This document shows positions 12,477 to 25,561 of a stretch of DNA of 64,000 nucleotides, one piece after another (position 1 is the stretch's first letter; each line of letters starts with the position of its first letter). The DNA is taken from contig PTFA01000418.1 in assembly GCA_003342895.1 (NCBI GenBank), forward strand, positions 812 through 64,811, in the 5' to 3' direction. Below the pieces are notes generated by a model. That model made no database searches, was not told the DNA's origin, and worked only from the letters and a program-made list of their open reading frames with translations. The DNA is from Casuarius casuarius (lineage: Eukaryota; Chordata; Aves; Casuariiformes; Casuariidae). Made by a program: the position numbers and the translations under genes.

Positions 12477-15192
12477 CCGAAGACTCAGCAAGCCCTCTGA
12501 CCTGAGGAACTGCAGGAAAAAGGAGAGTGGTTTGGGTAGTTGCAGTATTGGCAGCCCAGATCTCACCGATGTCTCGACAGGCTGCAGTTTGCTCTTGTGG
12601 AGATGCAGGACCATACATCGTTCTTCAGCAAAACAAACAAGTCTTCAGGAGAAAAACATGCTAGCAGGTTTACTTCCCGCTTTGCACCTGCTGTCAGGAT
12701 CAAAAGATTGGAAACCAGTATCTCCCAGGTTTTCATAAAGTAAGATTTGCACAAGTTTTTAGAAGGCGTTGGGGAGGGCGCTCTCTGATGGAAGCACAAG
12801 AAGTGGCAGAGAGCACTGCAGGTTTGCTGTTCACAGCAGAGCGATGGAAAATAAATGTCTTGAAGTGGCAAAAACGTCACTCAATTAGATAGTTAAGACC
12901 CATATCTATGAAGTCATTTTCATGTGGCATGCCGTTTGCTCTGGATGCTAAACCTGTTTGGATGAATATTTATGGGTTGTTTGGAAGAAGCAGTTTTCAG
13001 CAAAAGAGCTCTGGCACCCCAGGCTCCTGAAGGAACGGGACTTTCATACTATGAATATTATACTATGGCAGAGTGGGTCACTAAACATTTCTACTTCCTT
13101 CTCTAATTGAACCATAGCCCAGGCCCCAGCCTAAGAAGAGGACCTCACATTTCCACCCAGAGAGCAGTGAAGCTGATGAAATCATTTCCTCAAGGGATGA
13201 ACTCAAGAGAGACTAAAAGGAAGCCTAAATCTTAGCTCACCCTGTACCTGCATTAATAATTCAGTGTTTAGTTTGCGTGTGAATCTGTTAAAGTGAATCT
13301 GAACCTAAATTTTGAAAAATAAGAACACATGTTGCATCTCATGTTTCATATCGCTCCATTAGGTTTTACTGTGTATTTAACAATTAAATATCATATCTTC
13401 AGAGTAAATGATGAAATAAAAAGGGGTAAGATGCTGCTTAAATAAAGCTAATGTCCAAATTCAGCAATCACAGAGGGAAAATGCCAAGAGAGCAAAGAAC
13501 AGTGACAGGGAAGAAAGGAAGGTACGGTTCTTTGAGTCTTCTCAAAGCACCGTTCTGAAGCAAGCGTTACAAAAGAGAGGGGGTTTTTATATATAATTTT
13601 TTTTTCAGCATGTGCCAGCAGTAAATGGAAACACATATTTTTATCAAAGCCACGTTTGGATTTGAACCAATAACCTTTCGCTAGTCCTTGGCTCTCCTTT
13701 ATTCACGCTGCAAACTAACAAGGTGAATTGTTTAGACGCCAGATTCCCAAAGACAGAAGAGAAACACATCAAAACAGCAGTGCAAGTGTTGGACAGGAGC
13801 AGATATAAGCCATTTCATCCCCTCTAGACTCAGGGAATAAACTGGCCAGGGATGAGGGATGTTCTCAAGACCGCCAAACACAGATAGCAATTGCTGGGCT
13901 TGGCCTCCGAGCAGGGGGGATCCATTCCCAAGACACGTCTGTCCTTTATCTCTCAGATGACTAAAGTCAGCTGGAAAAGTAATTTGTTAAGTTAAGGAGA
14001 AAGCTTAAGCTTTAGGACCTTCATAAGTTTCACTGGGACTGCAGGCAACTTGGAATCTATCTTCACATCAACCATAGGAAGAGTGGCTGCTTAGTGCCCA
14101 CCTTGACATTATTTCTCAGCACTTGCAGTTTTCTATTCCCATTACTAAAAAAACCAAACAAACCTCCTCCCGCAAAAGTCACAGTGCTGGAGCACAGCTC
14201 CCACCCCTGTGAGTGTTATGAAAACCTAGCAGACATCAATTACTCAACCCAACACACAAGCACACACTGCAAATTTTGAAACAGTGCATAATTAAGACGA
14301 CTACAAAATGCTCACATATGGTGCCGCAGATTCACTTCTAAGAAAAGTCAACAGTTTTCAGCTCCTTGATTTTAAAGAGCCTTGCAGCATCACATCATCT
14401 TCTCTTCTGCTTTAAAAGACTCACCCCCAGAGTCATGCAATTCTCCAAACTGCCTTTAGACTTCTGCTTGTGGAAGAAAGTTCGAAGCTATAAACTTCAC
14501 AGTGTTTAATCACACAGCACGTTGAAAAGAAGAGAACCCAAACAAAATAAAAGCACAATGTCACAAAGTCAAATCTGTTACTTCTGAGTATTTTAATATG
14601 ATAATAATAATAATTTAGCATGGAAAGCAAGCATCTGAAAACTTACTATTTTCTAATTTTTCCAAATGCTAGTTTCCATCTAGCTACACTTAAGCTATCA
14701 AGTACTGTATCTGAGCAGGATTTTTTTTCCTCTTTACAATTAAAACTGCATTGTTGTTTTCAAACCCAAAAATGTATAAGAGGAGATGAGTCATTCAGCT
14801 GAATTTTCTTTTTTTAATGTGGAAATCACCTTTGGAAAGAGACTGCAGCATTTTTATATTTCAGAAGACCTTAACAAAAAACAGTGTCTTTAACAATTAA
14901 ATAAACTGGAATATGAAATTATGCTTTGTAAACAGAACTTAAGGAACTTGCTGAAGGACTCTGACATCCTTTTCTCATCTCCTAGTCTCTTACTGACACC
15001 ATAATGAAGCCTAGAGATAGGACCCATTTTAGTTCATTAAAACTAACGTAGCTTGAAAAGGAATGTGATTAGGAAAAAGGAAAATCATAGGACTGAGACT
15101 AAAGAGAGCTGGGTCCTATCACCGCCCTACTTAATTCACCTTGGGTGAATCATTCTTTCTCTTCCCTTCTCAACTTCCCTATCTGTAAACCT
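12477..15192. other. AT-rich noncoding stretch, no gene recognised
   Basis: Overlapping chance frames of about 60-120 codons lie at 12370-12880, where composition is a little more balanced. A short AAT repeat lies at about 14600-14613. Nothing else is recognised. Confidence 0.5.
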
Positions 15193-15238
15193 AGGGGAAG
15201 AAAAAAAAAGAAAAAAAGAAAAAAAAAGGAGGGAAGAA
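15193..15238 (+). repeat. 46-base pure purine tract with mirror symmetry
   Basis: All purine on this strand. From 15200 to 15228 the pattern is G, nine A, G, seven A, G, nine A, G, which is a perfect mirror repeat centred at 15214. Mirror-symmetric purine tracts can form intramolecular triplex (H-DNA). The short lysine-rich reading through it is an artefact of composition. Confidence 0.85.
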
Positions 15239-15279
15239 TAAAGTTACTGACCTCCTTCACAGAGTGTCTGAATGCTAAA

Positions 15280-15340
15280 TATATACATATATGTATGTGT
15301 GTGTGTGTGTGTGTGTATATGTATATATACATACACACAC
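15280..15340. repeat. Alternating TA/TG microsatellite, near-palindromic
   Basis: A pure (TG)n run of about 21 bases at 15296-15316 is flanked by TATATACATATATG on the left and by TATATACATACACACAC on the right. The right side is complementary to the TG run, so the tract can form Z-DNA or a hairpin. Confidence 0.9.
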
Positions 15341-18300
15341 TTTTTTCTAAACGATAAAGCCACCGATACATGAATTTGCACATCCAACTGCTTGCATATG
15401 CATTAACCTATGAACATTTTAGATCGACGTTAGCGACATGCATACTGCAAGGTTGAATTTATGTCACCAACGCAAGCCCAAAGTCATTCCAGTGATTTTT
15501 GGGGAGCTCCCCCCATTTCTAACAAAGCTCATGCTCTGGGCAGCAAACGGCACTCTGCATACCAGTCAAATGCAGCTTCTTTCCTCCACAAAGCCCTTTC
15601 TGGCAAGCTCCAACGTGGAAGTGTGCATGACGTTGCAGAGCCTGAAGGAAGGGACAACTGGCTTTCTGTTCTCTTTTTGATGGACAGACTGAAGCGCCCT
15701 GAAAACGGTGCTTTCCTTACAATGACAAAATTAAAAATTGCAAGAAAATACAGACAGATAAATGCAACAAGATATATTGACTTTATCATCATTTGAAAAT
15801 CTTTTATTTAGAAAGCAAGCTACTATATTGAAACAGACAGTAAACTATCGCACTGACATCATCTAGTGAGGCCCAAGACCCCTCCACCCCAACTTTTAAT
15901 TAAAAAATGAAGGGGAGAATTTCAATATGTATCATAAGCAATCTTAAATTTTTAAAATACATACATTCCTAATTCTATTCTTAATGAAGCAGTCAAAATA
16001 TTCCCAAGTGTTAGAAAGAATCACTAAAACCACTACAGTGCTGAAAATTATCATCCTCCAGATAATACATTTTGCTCTTCTTACTGCATACAACTCCAAG
16101 TCTTGTTTCACATGTGAAAACACTGCTTTTGGCAGAGACCAAAGTCTTGTATGAGATGAAGTGTGACAATCAAAGTTTGTTTTTAAGACCTGGGAATTTT
16201 ACCAGCTGTTAATTTCCATACGATAGTTTAAAATGGTATTTCACCATCCAGTAAGTCTACTGAAATCTTGCTGCACTGAATGACAGCACAGGCAAAATGC
16301 TTATTTTAGTAAGTGCTTTACATGATATTATGTAACTTTATTATATTTATTCAATCAGTCAAAAACCCACGTCTGAGTATATATAATGCATGTTCTGCAC
16401 AGTAATTCAGATGAAAAAGCCTTTTCAGCTTAAAGGAAACATGTTGCACGGGCAATTCTGAGCTTCAAGTCACAAGAATTACAGGAGAAGAGTATTGAAA
16501 TTTTATACTTAAAGCCTTTACACTTATTCTTTAAGGTCACCTTCACAAAAAGTAGTACAATGCACTTGGTTCAATCCATATCATTTTTCTGTTAAGATTC
16601 TGAATTGATTTAATAATCATATAAAAAACTAGTTCAATACACAATTAGAGCTAACTGTTGCCCTTGCCACTGAAAAGCACAAAGCAATTTGTGAAGAAAA
16701 AGAAAAAAATAATTTTTCTTTTCTGAGGTTCATGGCTTAAAAAGGTATTTTCCATAGTAAGTGACATTTCTCAGCATAATTCTGAGAACTAATCAGATCA
16801 GTTTCAAGAAAATGTCAAACTATTGCCCCAGGCAATGTTCTGAAAATTAAACTTACATTGCATTCAATTTAAAAGAAATGAATTACTTTTTTTCTAATGA
16901 ATACCTTTTAGATTAAAAATGAGCATATTTGCTACTTAATATAAATATGATTTCAATTACAATCAGCTTTACTTAGTCTTGAATATCTTCAAAGTGATAA
17001 CCAGTAACTTCAATTCCAGCGTTCCACATAACAAGTAACAAACATATTTTCAATACTGTTGCATTTTAAGTAACTGGTGTTTTGCTTGATAGACAGTTTG
17101 CCTGAACTAATTTTCATATGAATGCAAATCTTTTCTTTTTCTGCAAACTGCATTGCACTTCTGAAGGACAGGACAAGGGACAAAAATACATATTTCAAGA
17201 CAAGTACACGAGCTAAAGGTCTCAAGCTGCAATATTTTGGAACAAAGAGTAGAGCAAACCAAAAAGATTTTTAACTTCCCAGTTAGATATCTTCAGGGGT
17301 CTAACTGCAGTGGAAGAGGCACCAGCGCTAGCTGAACAGAAACTGAATGATCCATCTGCCAGCTCATATCATCATAACTGCACTCAAAATATCCCTCCAG
17401 TGTGATAGTTACTACTGATAATTATTTTCAAATATTATTTTTCCAAGCAATTTGGTATTTTTTTGATTCATCTAGACCATGTTTCTCTAGCTCGTGAGCG
17501 CAGTTCCCATAAATCTGGTCTGCTGTTACTCAACATTCTCAACCAACCCCTAGATCATTGGGTATGCTTATTAAACTCACGAATGTGATGGACTGCAAGC
17601 ACAATGCAAATGGAATTTGAATTGGAAATGCCGTGGGAAGAAGAAAGGGGTCGGATCTGATCCCTTCTCAGCAACTGCAAGATTCCAGAATAAGAAAGCA
17701 CTAACGTACCATACCAAATAAGCGACCACAGAAAGCAGAGTGCAGCAGAAAAAACCTTAAATGGCTACCATGCATCAAATTCATATGATTGTGAAAATGA
17801 TCGCTAACACAAACAAATAGGATTTTGAGAGACAATTTAAGTCATCCTTCTGCCTCCAGTTAGCATTGTAAAGACCACATACCAGAATACACTGTTCAGG
17901 TGGCAAAGAGATGTTGTCTTGCTGAAAAGAGTTCAAAAGAGAGGAAGAAGTATGGAGCAGGGACCAAGAAAGCATGACTTGCATGGAAATATTGGGTATT
18001 TCAGCCTGGGAAAATTGAGAAAAGATACTGTTGCAAGTATTAAAGGAGTATTTTGTTCTCTGAGCCTGTGATGGACAGGACGAATAGCACTGGGCTTGAA
18101 ACGTTAGCAGAAAAAGATCTACGTTAGACTGCCAGATACCCTTAGGAGGCTGAGTGGTCATCTTCGATGATCTCAAAGAACAGCAGATATCTACTGGGAA
18201 TGGCAAGAAAGTGAGAAATCAGCCTTGCTCCCTGCTGAGAAGTGGACGTAATGAACGAAGACTCACAAATCATTAATACCACACAGCAGGGCAATAAAAT

Positions 18301-18488
18301 GAGAGAAAGAACACAGAACAGCACTCTTCACTCATCCTTTAAAGTGTTAAGGCTTACTAGGACAGAAAAATTCATCCACAAGTAGTTTTTGTTAGGGGCT
18401 GCTGTATCTGGTAGGCTGATAGCTGCAGCTCCATGCCCCCAGGTCCAGGCAGGAGCATGGCTGAGTATGTATGCCCTACAGGCAGGCG
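15341..18488. other. AT-rich noncoding stretch, no gene recognised
   Basis: Chance open frames reach 111-141 codons at 15461-15796 (plus) and 17781-18206 (minus); neither has a recognisable motif. A short A-rich/T-rich foldback lies at about 16695-16724. Confidence 0.5.

Positions 18489-18515
<27 letters not shown>
18489..18515. repeat. (CA)n microsatellite
   Basis: Twenty-seven bases of uninterrupted CA, continuing as CACGCACGCACACC. It produces histidine-threonine and valine-cysteine repeats in overlapping frames that are not genes. Confidence 0.95.
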
Positions 18516-18519
<4 letters not shown>

Positions 18520-19487
18520 GCACACCAGATGTATGCACGTGGCCAGCTGCACAGCAGTACAGCTTCATTTTGTGCAACATGAAGGTGATTAATAAAAGCA
18601 CAAGCCTGCGCAACACAAGGGGAAGTCAGGAGAATACGTATGGCTGCTGCAGGATGCTCTCTACGGTAAAGCACCAGAGTTACAGGATGGAGTAAGTCGA
18701 GGAACTATGTCCCGTCTGAGGAAGGGTGGCAGCAGGCACTTCCCACACTGCCAGGACACAGGCAAACAATGTGGTTCCTCCTGGTTAGGGAGACTCTTCC
18801 TGAGGTTGCGGCTGCTGCCCACAAAACTCTCTCTGTGCCTTGAACAGCAGCCACGAGAAAATTGAGGTCTTCTTTCTTCTTCATTGCATATGCAGATGGC
18901 CTCAGATATCTAAAACAGTTTTCATGACTTTTCTTTAAAAAAAAAAACTGAAAAACAAAAACACTCATGCATATGGACATTCTTGCCATTAAGAAAGATT
19001 TTATGCTATTTTATAGCCTGAGCTGAAATAGCTCTCCCAGGAGAAATGCTTAGTGTTAGGCTGGCAGCTAATACAAGCAAACCACTAACATTACATACAT
19101 AACGTAAGTGCAAAAAACAGTATTTTAAAATCTTGGAAAATAAGCTTTATGCAAACTAAGGAAAGAGCGAGTTTACTGATTTTCTAGGCCTGCCCTCCTC
19201 TTTTGGTTTTCTGGATAGCATTCTGCAGGAAGTTCCCCAAATGTTGAATTCAGTACATGTCTTCACAGTATCCAGAAGTCTATCACCTTCCTCCAGATAT
19301 GTCTCAACTCTCACTTGTTTCAAGTATCACACACTTTTTCACCAGAGGACTTCAAGGATATCGGAAGTTAAAAACTTTTTCCCTCATTATCTTGTTTCAT
19401 AAGTTTTTTAATATTCTATTGAATAATGCAACACAATTATTTCATTTTCAGTAGCAACAGGTCTATAATTCAGATCTAGTCCAAATT
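18516..19487. other. Noncoding stretch, no gene recognised
   Basis: Moderately GC-richer than the surroundings up to about 18850, then AT-rich. No element or gene is recognised. Confidence 0.5.
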
Positions 19488-19684
19488 TCATGGAATCGCA
19501 GGCTAAATGAGGTTGGAGAGGACCCTAGTCAAAGCTCCTGCTCAAAGCAGTGTCCGTGGTGAGATCAGACCAGGTAGCTCAGGGCTTTATCTAGTCAGGT
19601 CTTGAAAACCCACAAGGTTTTCTTGCAGACAGACTGCACAACCTCTCTTGGCACCTGCTCCACCGCTTGACTGTCCTCATAGTT
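19488..19684 (-). mobile_element. CR1 LINE, 3' end fragment
   Basis: The plus strand shows the reverse complement of the well-known CR1 3' terminal region. It starts as TGGAATCGCAGGCTAAATGA and continues with GGTTGGAGAGGACC, CTCCTGCTCAAAGCAG, CAGACCAGGTAGCTCAGGG, GTCTTGAAAACC and a GACTGTCCTCAT end. The element therefore lies on the minus strand and is cut off about 200 bases from its 3' end, the usual 5' truncation of CR1. Divergence is substantial, so the copy is old. CR1 elements move by reverse transcription; this remnant has no coding capacity. Confidence 0.9.
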
Positions 19685-19708
19685 AAAAAAAAAAAAAAAA
19701 AAAAAAAA
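19685..19708. repeat. A24 homopolymer next to the CR1 fragment
   Basis: Twenty-four consecutive A directly follow the recognisable CR1 sequence, on its 5' side in element orientation. It therefore cannot be the CR1 tail, which in this family is a short repeat and not poly(A). It probably grew by slippage from an A-rich part of the element. Confidence 0.85.
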
Positions 19709-22381
19709 GACATTTTCTTTTCAGGTATCTTAATGGTGTAAATGCTGCTAGGTTCATTATTGGTGACATCTGTGTGATGAAAGCTATTATTCTCGAACAA
19801 GAAAGTGAATAGTTAGGTTTTCTATATTCAAGTTCCTTGAAAAGATTTATTTCACCAGTTGGTTGCAACTGGTATTTGCCTTAACCTTTTGTATTTAAGC
19901 TACTTTGCTTCTGGTGACCAAAAATAATGCTGCATTTAGAACTTACTGTTGAAACAGTAACGCTATCACAGGACTATTTTATGGAAAGATTTAGAAGTGC
20001 CAACTGTAGGGAAAGCAGGAAGACACAGACATATCCTAATGTTGCTTCCCCACCTGATCCCACTGTGCCAGGCAACTTCATATGAATGAACTTGAAAAAC
20101 AAAGCGTTCATGTACAACTCCAAGAGCCTGCAACAGGTGCCAGAACGGACCAAAGGATGGCAAGTAACCAGTCTGACCTGAAATCACTGAAACTGGGCTG
20201 CGAGAGGAAACGCGTGGAAAACATCGGTTTGAAGAATTCTCTCTCAGACTTGGAACTACCTAAAAAGCTCTTGCAGGAGAAGAGAAACCCTGTTCAATTA
20301 GGCCTGCAGCTGGGTAAGAGAGGGCAGTCCTGTACCCAGCACTGGCCTGTTGCTGCTAAATACAGGTACCTATATACAGTACTGCAGCAGCTATGTACTA
20401 AACTTATTACTCTTTTCCTCGTTTCTTTCTACCAAGCTTAAATGTCACTGTCAGGCTGTGTTAGTGCTCTCTTCACATCAACCTACTGCTGAGAGTGTTT
20501 ATGCTGGCATAGAAAACCTTCCGTGAATGATCAGCACCGGAGGGTATTTGCACATTCCTTAGGGAAGAATGAGAAGGTCAAAGGGTATTCCCAGGAGATG
20601 CCAAAATTTCAGTGCAGAGTACAAGTTAGCAACAATTTGCTTAAAGTCATCTATGATTTCAAATGTTAAATTTGAGAGAACAAGCTTAGGGGAATATATA
20701 TTGTTACCATATTGTACACAAAATACATGCTACAACCATAGCTTTGGCTGGCCATCAAAATGGCATAGGCAGTACAATTCTTTAAGACCTGAATACCATT
20801 TCTTTCGACTATGGGTATCTGCCAAAAAGCAAGTTCCTTTGTTTTAGAAAGATAATTGAGAAAAACTAGGATGCATCCAGAACTATGGTTTGAAATTGCT
20901 GACTTTGAAGGAGAACGTACATATTCGAGAGTCTAGAAATGTTCTGAAGAAGAAATAAAACTGAAATATCAGTATTTGAAATTACATTTTGCAGCAGGTT
21001 ATGTATAGGTATAGGCCCCGATCTGTGGAAACAGATTGTTCCTCAGAATTATGGAAAGAGTATTTGCTATCTGTCTGCTTTATAACTTCATACAACAGGA
21101 AATAAAACCTTGAAGCGCAATTTTTAACGGCTCTGTGTTTTTACACAGGATTTCAGTACATCGATTATGACCCAAGCTTGGTACTTTGACAGTTTAAACA
21201 ACTGGATTAAGGTTTACACCCGCAATCTGCTTTCACTGTAGCAAAATATATGAATGTCCTTCAGAGTACTGGTATGTGGACTTTGTCTTAAAACAGCTTT
21301 TATCATACATATGGATCTAAACCTCTTTCAAAGATACACTTTTCAAACTTGTAAAATGTGAATAGTGGTAACTTCTATTTGTGCAGCAATCTGAGTTCAT
21401 AAATGGAACACTGTATAAAATTCATGTGTTATTACTTTTACTAAAAATTGTATTGATGTGAATCTTGTAAGCCAGATTACAGATGTGAGCCATCAACTGA
21501 AATATGTGCAGAACTAAGCTACATTAAATGAAAAAAAAAAAACTTTTTGGTCTGATTTACAGAAGTACCTAAAATTATTAGCATGAGAAGAATGATATAA
21601 CTAGAACCCACACAAAAATGGGACAGATAGTGCCACATATTCTCATAGTAAAAGCAGCCTGCCTTCACAGCCTGAACTGATTCTGAATGTAGACCTGAAT
21701 CCCTACCTGCAATTCTAATGCAAAGCAATCTCAGTGCAGCATATACTGTTCTGTAGAATATATCAATCAACAAAAACCAAAAATAGCTATATGAGTTGAT
21801 ACGTGCAAGTTAAAATGCCATTTAGAATTTTCCACTGAATAGCAGATTTAATTTTACCCATGCAAGTGAAATGATTGTGAACTGTTCTTAAGATACGAAG
21901 TAGGCTGAATAAAAATACCTATTGATAAAATAATTAGAGTAATTATGTGTCTATCAAGATAGCATTTTATATGAAGTAAGGAACAGAATACGGAAGGACT
22001 GAAAGAAGTCCTTTGGCTGAAAGAAGTAGTAATACTAGTATTCTTCTCTACAACTTTCATGTCCCTTGAAGCTTTAAGAAAGGAGATCTAGAAAGTCGCT
22101 ATGGTGCACTCTAAATGAACATAAAACATCTTTGCCAGATATAACTAGATGTGAAATTCTCTATTGAATGGGAAAGAATACAGATCACATCTATGAACCG
22201 AAATCACAGTGAAAAGAGAGTGGCAGGTAAATAAATCTGATACCAAGCACATGGTTTGTGTGTAAAGTTCTGATATCCGCAGTATAAAGAAAATACACTG
22301 GAAAAAAAGCCACAAGGATACTTCAAGACTAAAAAATTGCCTTAGCTGTTTAATCAAATATCAATAACCTAGTAGATTGGA

Positions 22382-22404
22382 GGGGGTGGGGGGGAAGTTA
22401 AGGG
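22382..22404 (+). other. G-rich run, possible G-quadruplex
   Basis: GGGGGTGGGGGGG followed by AAGTTAAGGG gives four runs of at least three G with loops of seven bases or fewer. This meets the usual sequence rule for a G-quadruplex; whether it folds is not known. Confidence 0.5.
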
Positions 22405-23592
22405 AAATCTTGATCCCCCAAACAGCCAGTTTTATACTTCGACTACACTTCAAGCTTTTAACAAAGAGGGTAACCATCCAATACAATAACTTAACAAGAA
22501 TGTTTATTCATCATTAGACATCTTGGTTTAAAGATTTAAAGTAGTAGAAGCTGGAATTTTCCTGAATGTTTCAGGGAAAGATGACTACACGAGGACCGAG
22601 TTGAGCTTTCTCCTTGCCCAGTCCCTCTAATGCTGTCTCCCACAGAGGGCGTCCCTAGAATCTATTGAATTGGTCTTATTCTAGTGCTGCTCTTAAACCA
22701 AACCAAACCAACCCTCCCACTGGCCTACAGAATGCTGCAGTCTTTCTGATTTACAGAATTTTAGACTAATTTGCATTAAACTGAAAAACCTGCAGAATGG
22801 AGGAGGCAGTGAGTTTATCCCCAAAGCTACATGCATTTGGGTGCCTGCTGCTTTTGCAGGATTTGGAATATGTGTATCCCAATCTTCTCAAGCAGATCTC
22901 TCTTAATAGAATAAACGTGTTTCAGCAAAGGATGACACTATTACTAAAGCTCAGGTTATTTTTTCCCCAAGATATATCAAATGACTACACATTTTAAGTT
23001 TAATAAAAAACACAGTAAATAAAATTGACCTCTTTTGTAGTAAGCAGTAAAATGAGAATTACAGTCAAATTATTTTCACCATGGCTTAGTGATAAAAACT
23101 GAAAAAAAAAATCATTTCATATAGTCTTAAAAAAAGAAAAAATAGACTAAAAAACTATTTTTTGTTGACACAGTCTTTATACATTTTTTTCCTGTAAATG
23201 CCAGCTAATTAAAAGTGTGAAGCTTTCATTCAGGTATGTTTTAAGTCTCAGGTAAGAACAACTGCAAATTGCAGAAATCTAGTTCTGATGCTTAGTGTAC
23301 TCTGTATCATCTTTTCACTGGTAATTTTACCCTTTCATTTTTCATATTCAATGTATCTTGTCATAAAAAAAAGAAAAAGAAAGAAACTATTTGGGATAAA
23401 GACTATCTTGTCTATAAGAGATCGTTACAGTGCTGACCCAGTGAAACCATAGATGCTCCTTTAAATATGTATCTAACATCTAGTGGATGCCAAACATCTG
23501 TTTGCTGCAGATACCTACTGATAATAATTAGGAATTTTTGTAACTTAAAATCCTTCAAAGTTTTTAGAGTATAATATACATTTGTTTGCACT

Positions 23593-23631
23593 GGGAGGGG
23601 GGAGAAATCAGGGGAGGTGGGGGGGGGGGGG
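23593..23631 (+). other. G-rich run ending in G13, possible G-quadruplex
   Basis: GGGAGGGGGG, then AGAAATCA, GGGGAGGT and a run of thirteen G at 23619-23631. Several combinations satisfy the four-run G-quadruplex rule. The length of the homopolymer is a likely site of sequencing error. Confidence 0.6.
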
Positions 23632-25534
23632 CGGAAATTGTTTGCTGGTAGTATTTGAGAACATCATCCTGGAATTAAAGTGAGTAAATGTGAGTACTAT
23701 TCACCCCACTATCCAAAGCAACTGATGGAGGCACTCATTCAAGACACAACGGGCTGCATTTTGCCCTGGTCTCTGAATTAACATTTCTTTTACTGGCAGC
23801 TGGTCAGCAATGAAGGTGGCGAGCAAACCTTTGAAATGAAAATTTTCTCAGTGAAACAGGAGAAGAAATAAGAAGGGAAGAAAACTGTGCAAGATTATGT
23901 TCATTATATCAGCAACCTGCAATTCTTCCTCACTTAAAAGCGAGGTCTGGAAAGTTTTATCTTTAATATAGATTCTTTCCTCTCATCTTGTAATCATCCT
24001 CCAAGCTGTCTTCTTATTTCCAGGCTCCTTGAATTGACATTAGGTAACTTCATTCTTTATTTCTATCTCCATTATCCCCACCCCCAATCCTGTGTTCTCT
24101 TCTTCTGTCTAACTTCTGAAAACACTGAAACATAGTCTTTCCTGAAAACACTCCTAATAAAAGGCTTTCAAAATCATTCTCCCAAAGCTTAGGTCCATGT
24201 TCCTTTTTTCAGAGCATGAAAGCCTTCAACATTGCACTGTTCAGCTTGCTCTTCTTTCTCTTTTATAATTTGTTACTGATTTGTCTGCTATTGCAGTGTC
24301 CTGTCCTCTTTGCTCTTGTCCTGTCTCTTGTCCGGACCCTCCTTTCTAGAAAGGAAATTGCATCTTTGTTGCATCACGGCAATGCTGCAATGGAACACAA
24401 TTTCTGGTACCATGACAGGATAATTTTTTTCTATTATTATAGTCAAGTAAACAGATCTTTATAAAATTAGTAAAGTAGTTGTAGTTGTGCCACCAATTCA
24501 GTCCATTCTTCTCAAAAAAGCTAAAATATGGTTCAGCTGAACTTTCAGCTGCTCAAAAGTATGGTTAGTAGAGACAAGCACGAAAGAATCCTAAACAGAG
24601 AGCTGTGTAAATATGAGAAGAGAAACTAACACTAAATGGAAAGCCTAATCTCGAACTTGCAAATGTGATTTTTTTTTAAGAGACACAACAGACAAAACTC
24701 TAAAGAATGCCCCAAACCTATCTAAAAATAAATTAAAAAATCCAGAATTTAAGTCAAGATTGCAAAGTCATTTGAAATCCTTATCTATTACCTAAAGTGT
24801 TATGACTTTTTAGATGAAACTAGCATACTCTAGTCACTGTCCTGTCACCCGAAATGTAAAACTGTTCTTACAAAAGGATTTAAAAAGTGTAAGCAAGTGT
24901 GGTTTGTGTGTGTCAAAATTAAAACCCAGTATACTCTTTCTAAAAATTTAGGACAAGCAATAGCAGGTATATAAGTCCTTCCTGAACTTACAAATTATTC
25001 CACATCAGGGGAACCATGAGGAGGCAAATAATCCTTATATAAAGCATATCACAAATTAGCACTGTGTACAACCTTTGGTAGCAAGACTGCTTTGAAATGT
25101 GGTCAAGTATAAGTAAATACCAGCAAAAAATCCCCACAAAAATATTTCAGGCAGACTTTTGCCTGTCTCTTAGTAACTTCTGAATTGTTTGCTCCAAGAC
25201 AACATATGCAAAAAAATTAATGCACATTCAGGCCCTCTACTATGTTACACTACTTTGAAGTGCATTAATGTGTTTTTCCACCCCAGCTGGGGCTACTTAA
25301 TTAAAATTAGTGAGGGAGGAGGGCTATAGTAAAATATGAGAAACATTTTGCATTGCTAATTCATCTATAAAATTTACCACCTCCCAAAAGGAAACATTTA
25401 GCTAGCAGTCACTACAGCCAAAACACAAGGAGCTAAGTATAGGTTTTATTCTTTACGAAAAAGAAAAAGAACATTTTTCCCCTTTTTTTGCTTAAAATGA
25501 ATGCTAAGACTTTGACAAATGCTTCTGAAATGAT

Positions 25535-25561
25535 GGGGGGGGGGAGAAGGGGAGGAGGGGG
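25535..25561 (+). other. G-rich purine run, possible G-quadruplex
   Basis: Ten G, AGAA, GGGG, AGGA, then five G. This purine-only tract meets the four-run rule if the first run is split. It accounts for the glycine/arginine-rich reading across it. Confidence 0.6.

Larger units (their letters stand above)
19709..25534. other. AT-rich noncoding stretch, no gene recognised
   Basis: The longest open frame, 119 codons at 20082-20441, has no recognisable motif. The region 24050-24350 is pyrimidine-rich on the plus strand. A palindrome-dense patch at 25205-25315 is described as a finding. G-rich runs are listed separately. Confidence 0.5.

Noticed and set aside
13645..13700. Minus-strand GGTTCAAATCC, which resembles a tRNA T-arm and B box
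   Set aside because: No correctly spaced A box, anticodon arm or acceptor stem can be built around it.
18328..18695. Open frames with histidine-threonine or cysteine-valine repeats
   Set aside because: They are translations of the (CA)n microsatellite at 18489-18515.
19685..19708. A24 run as the poly(A) tail of a processed retrocopy
   Set aside because: No cDNA-like body or target site duplication is seen, and the run sits at the internal side of a CR1 fragment, a family that does not end in poly(A).
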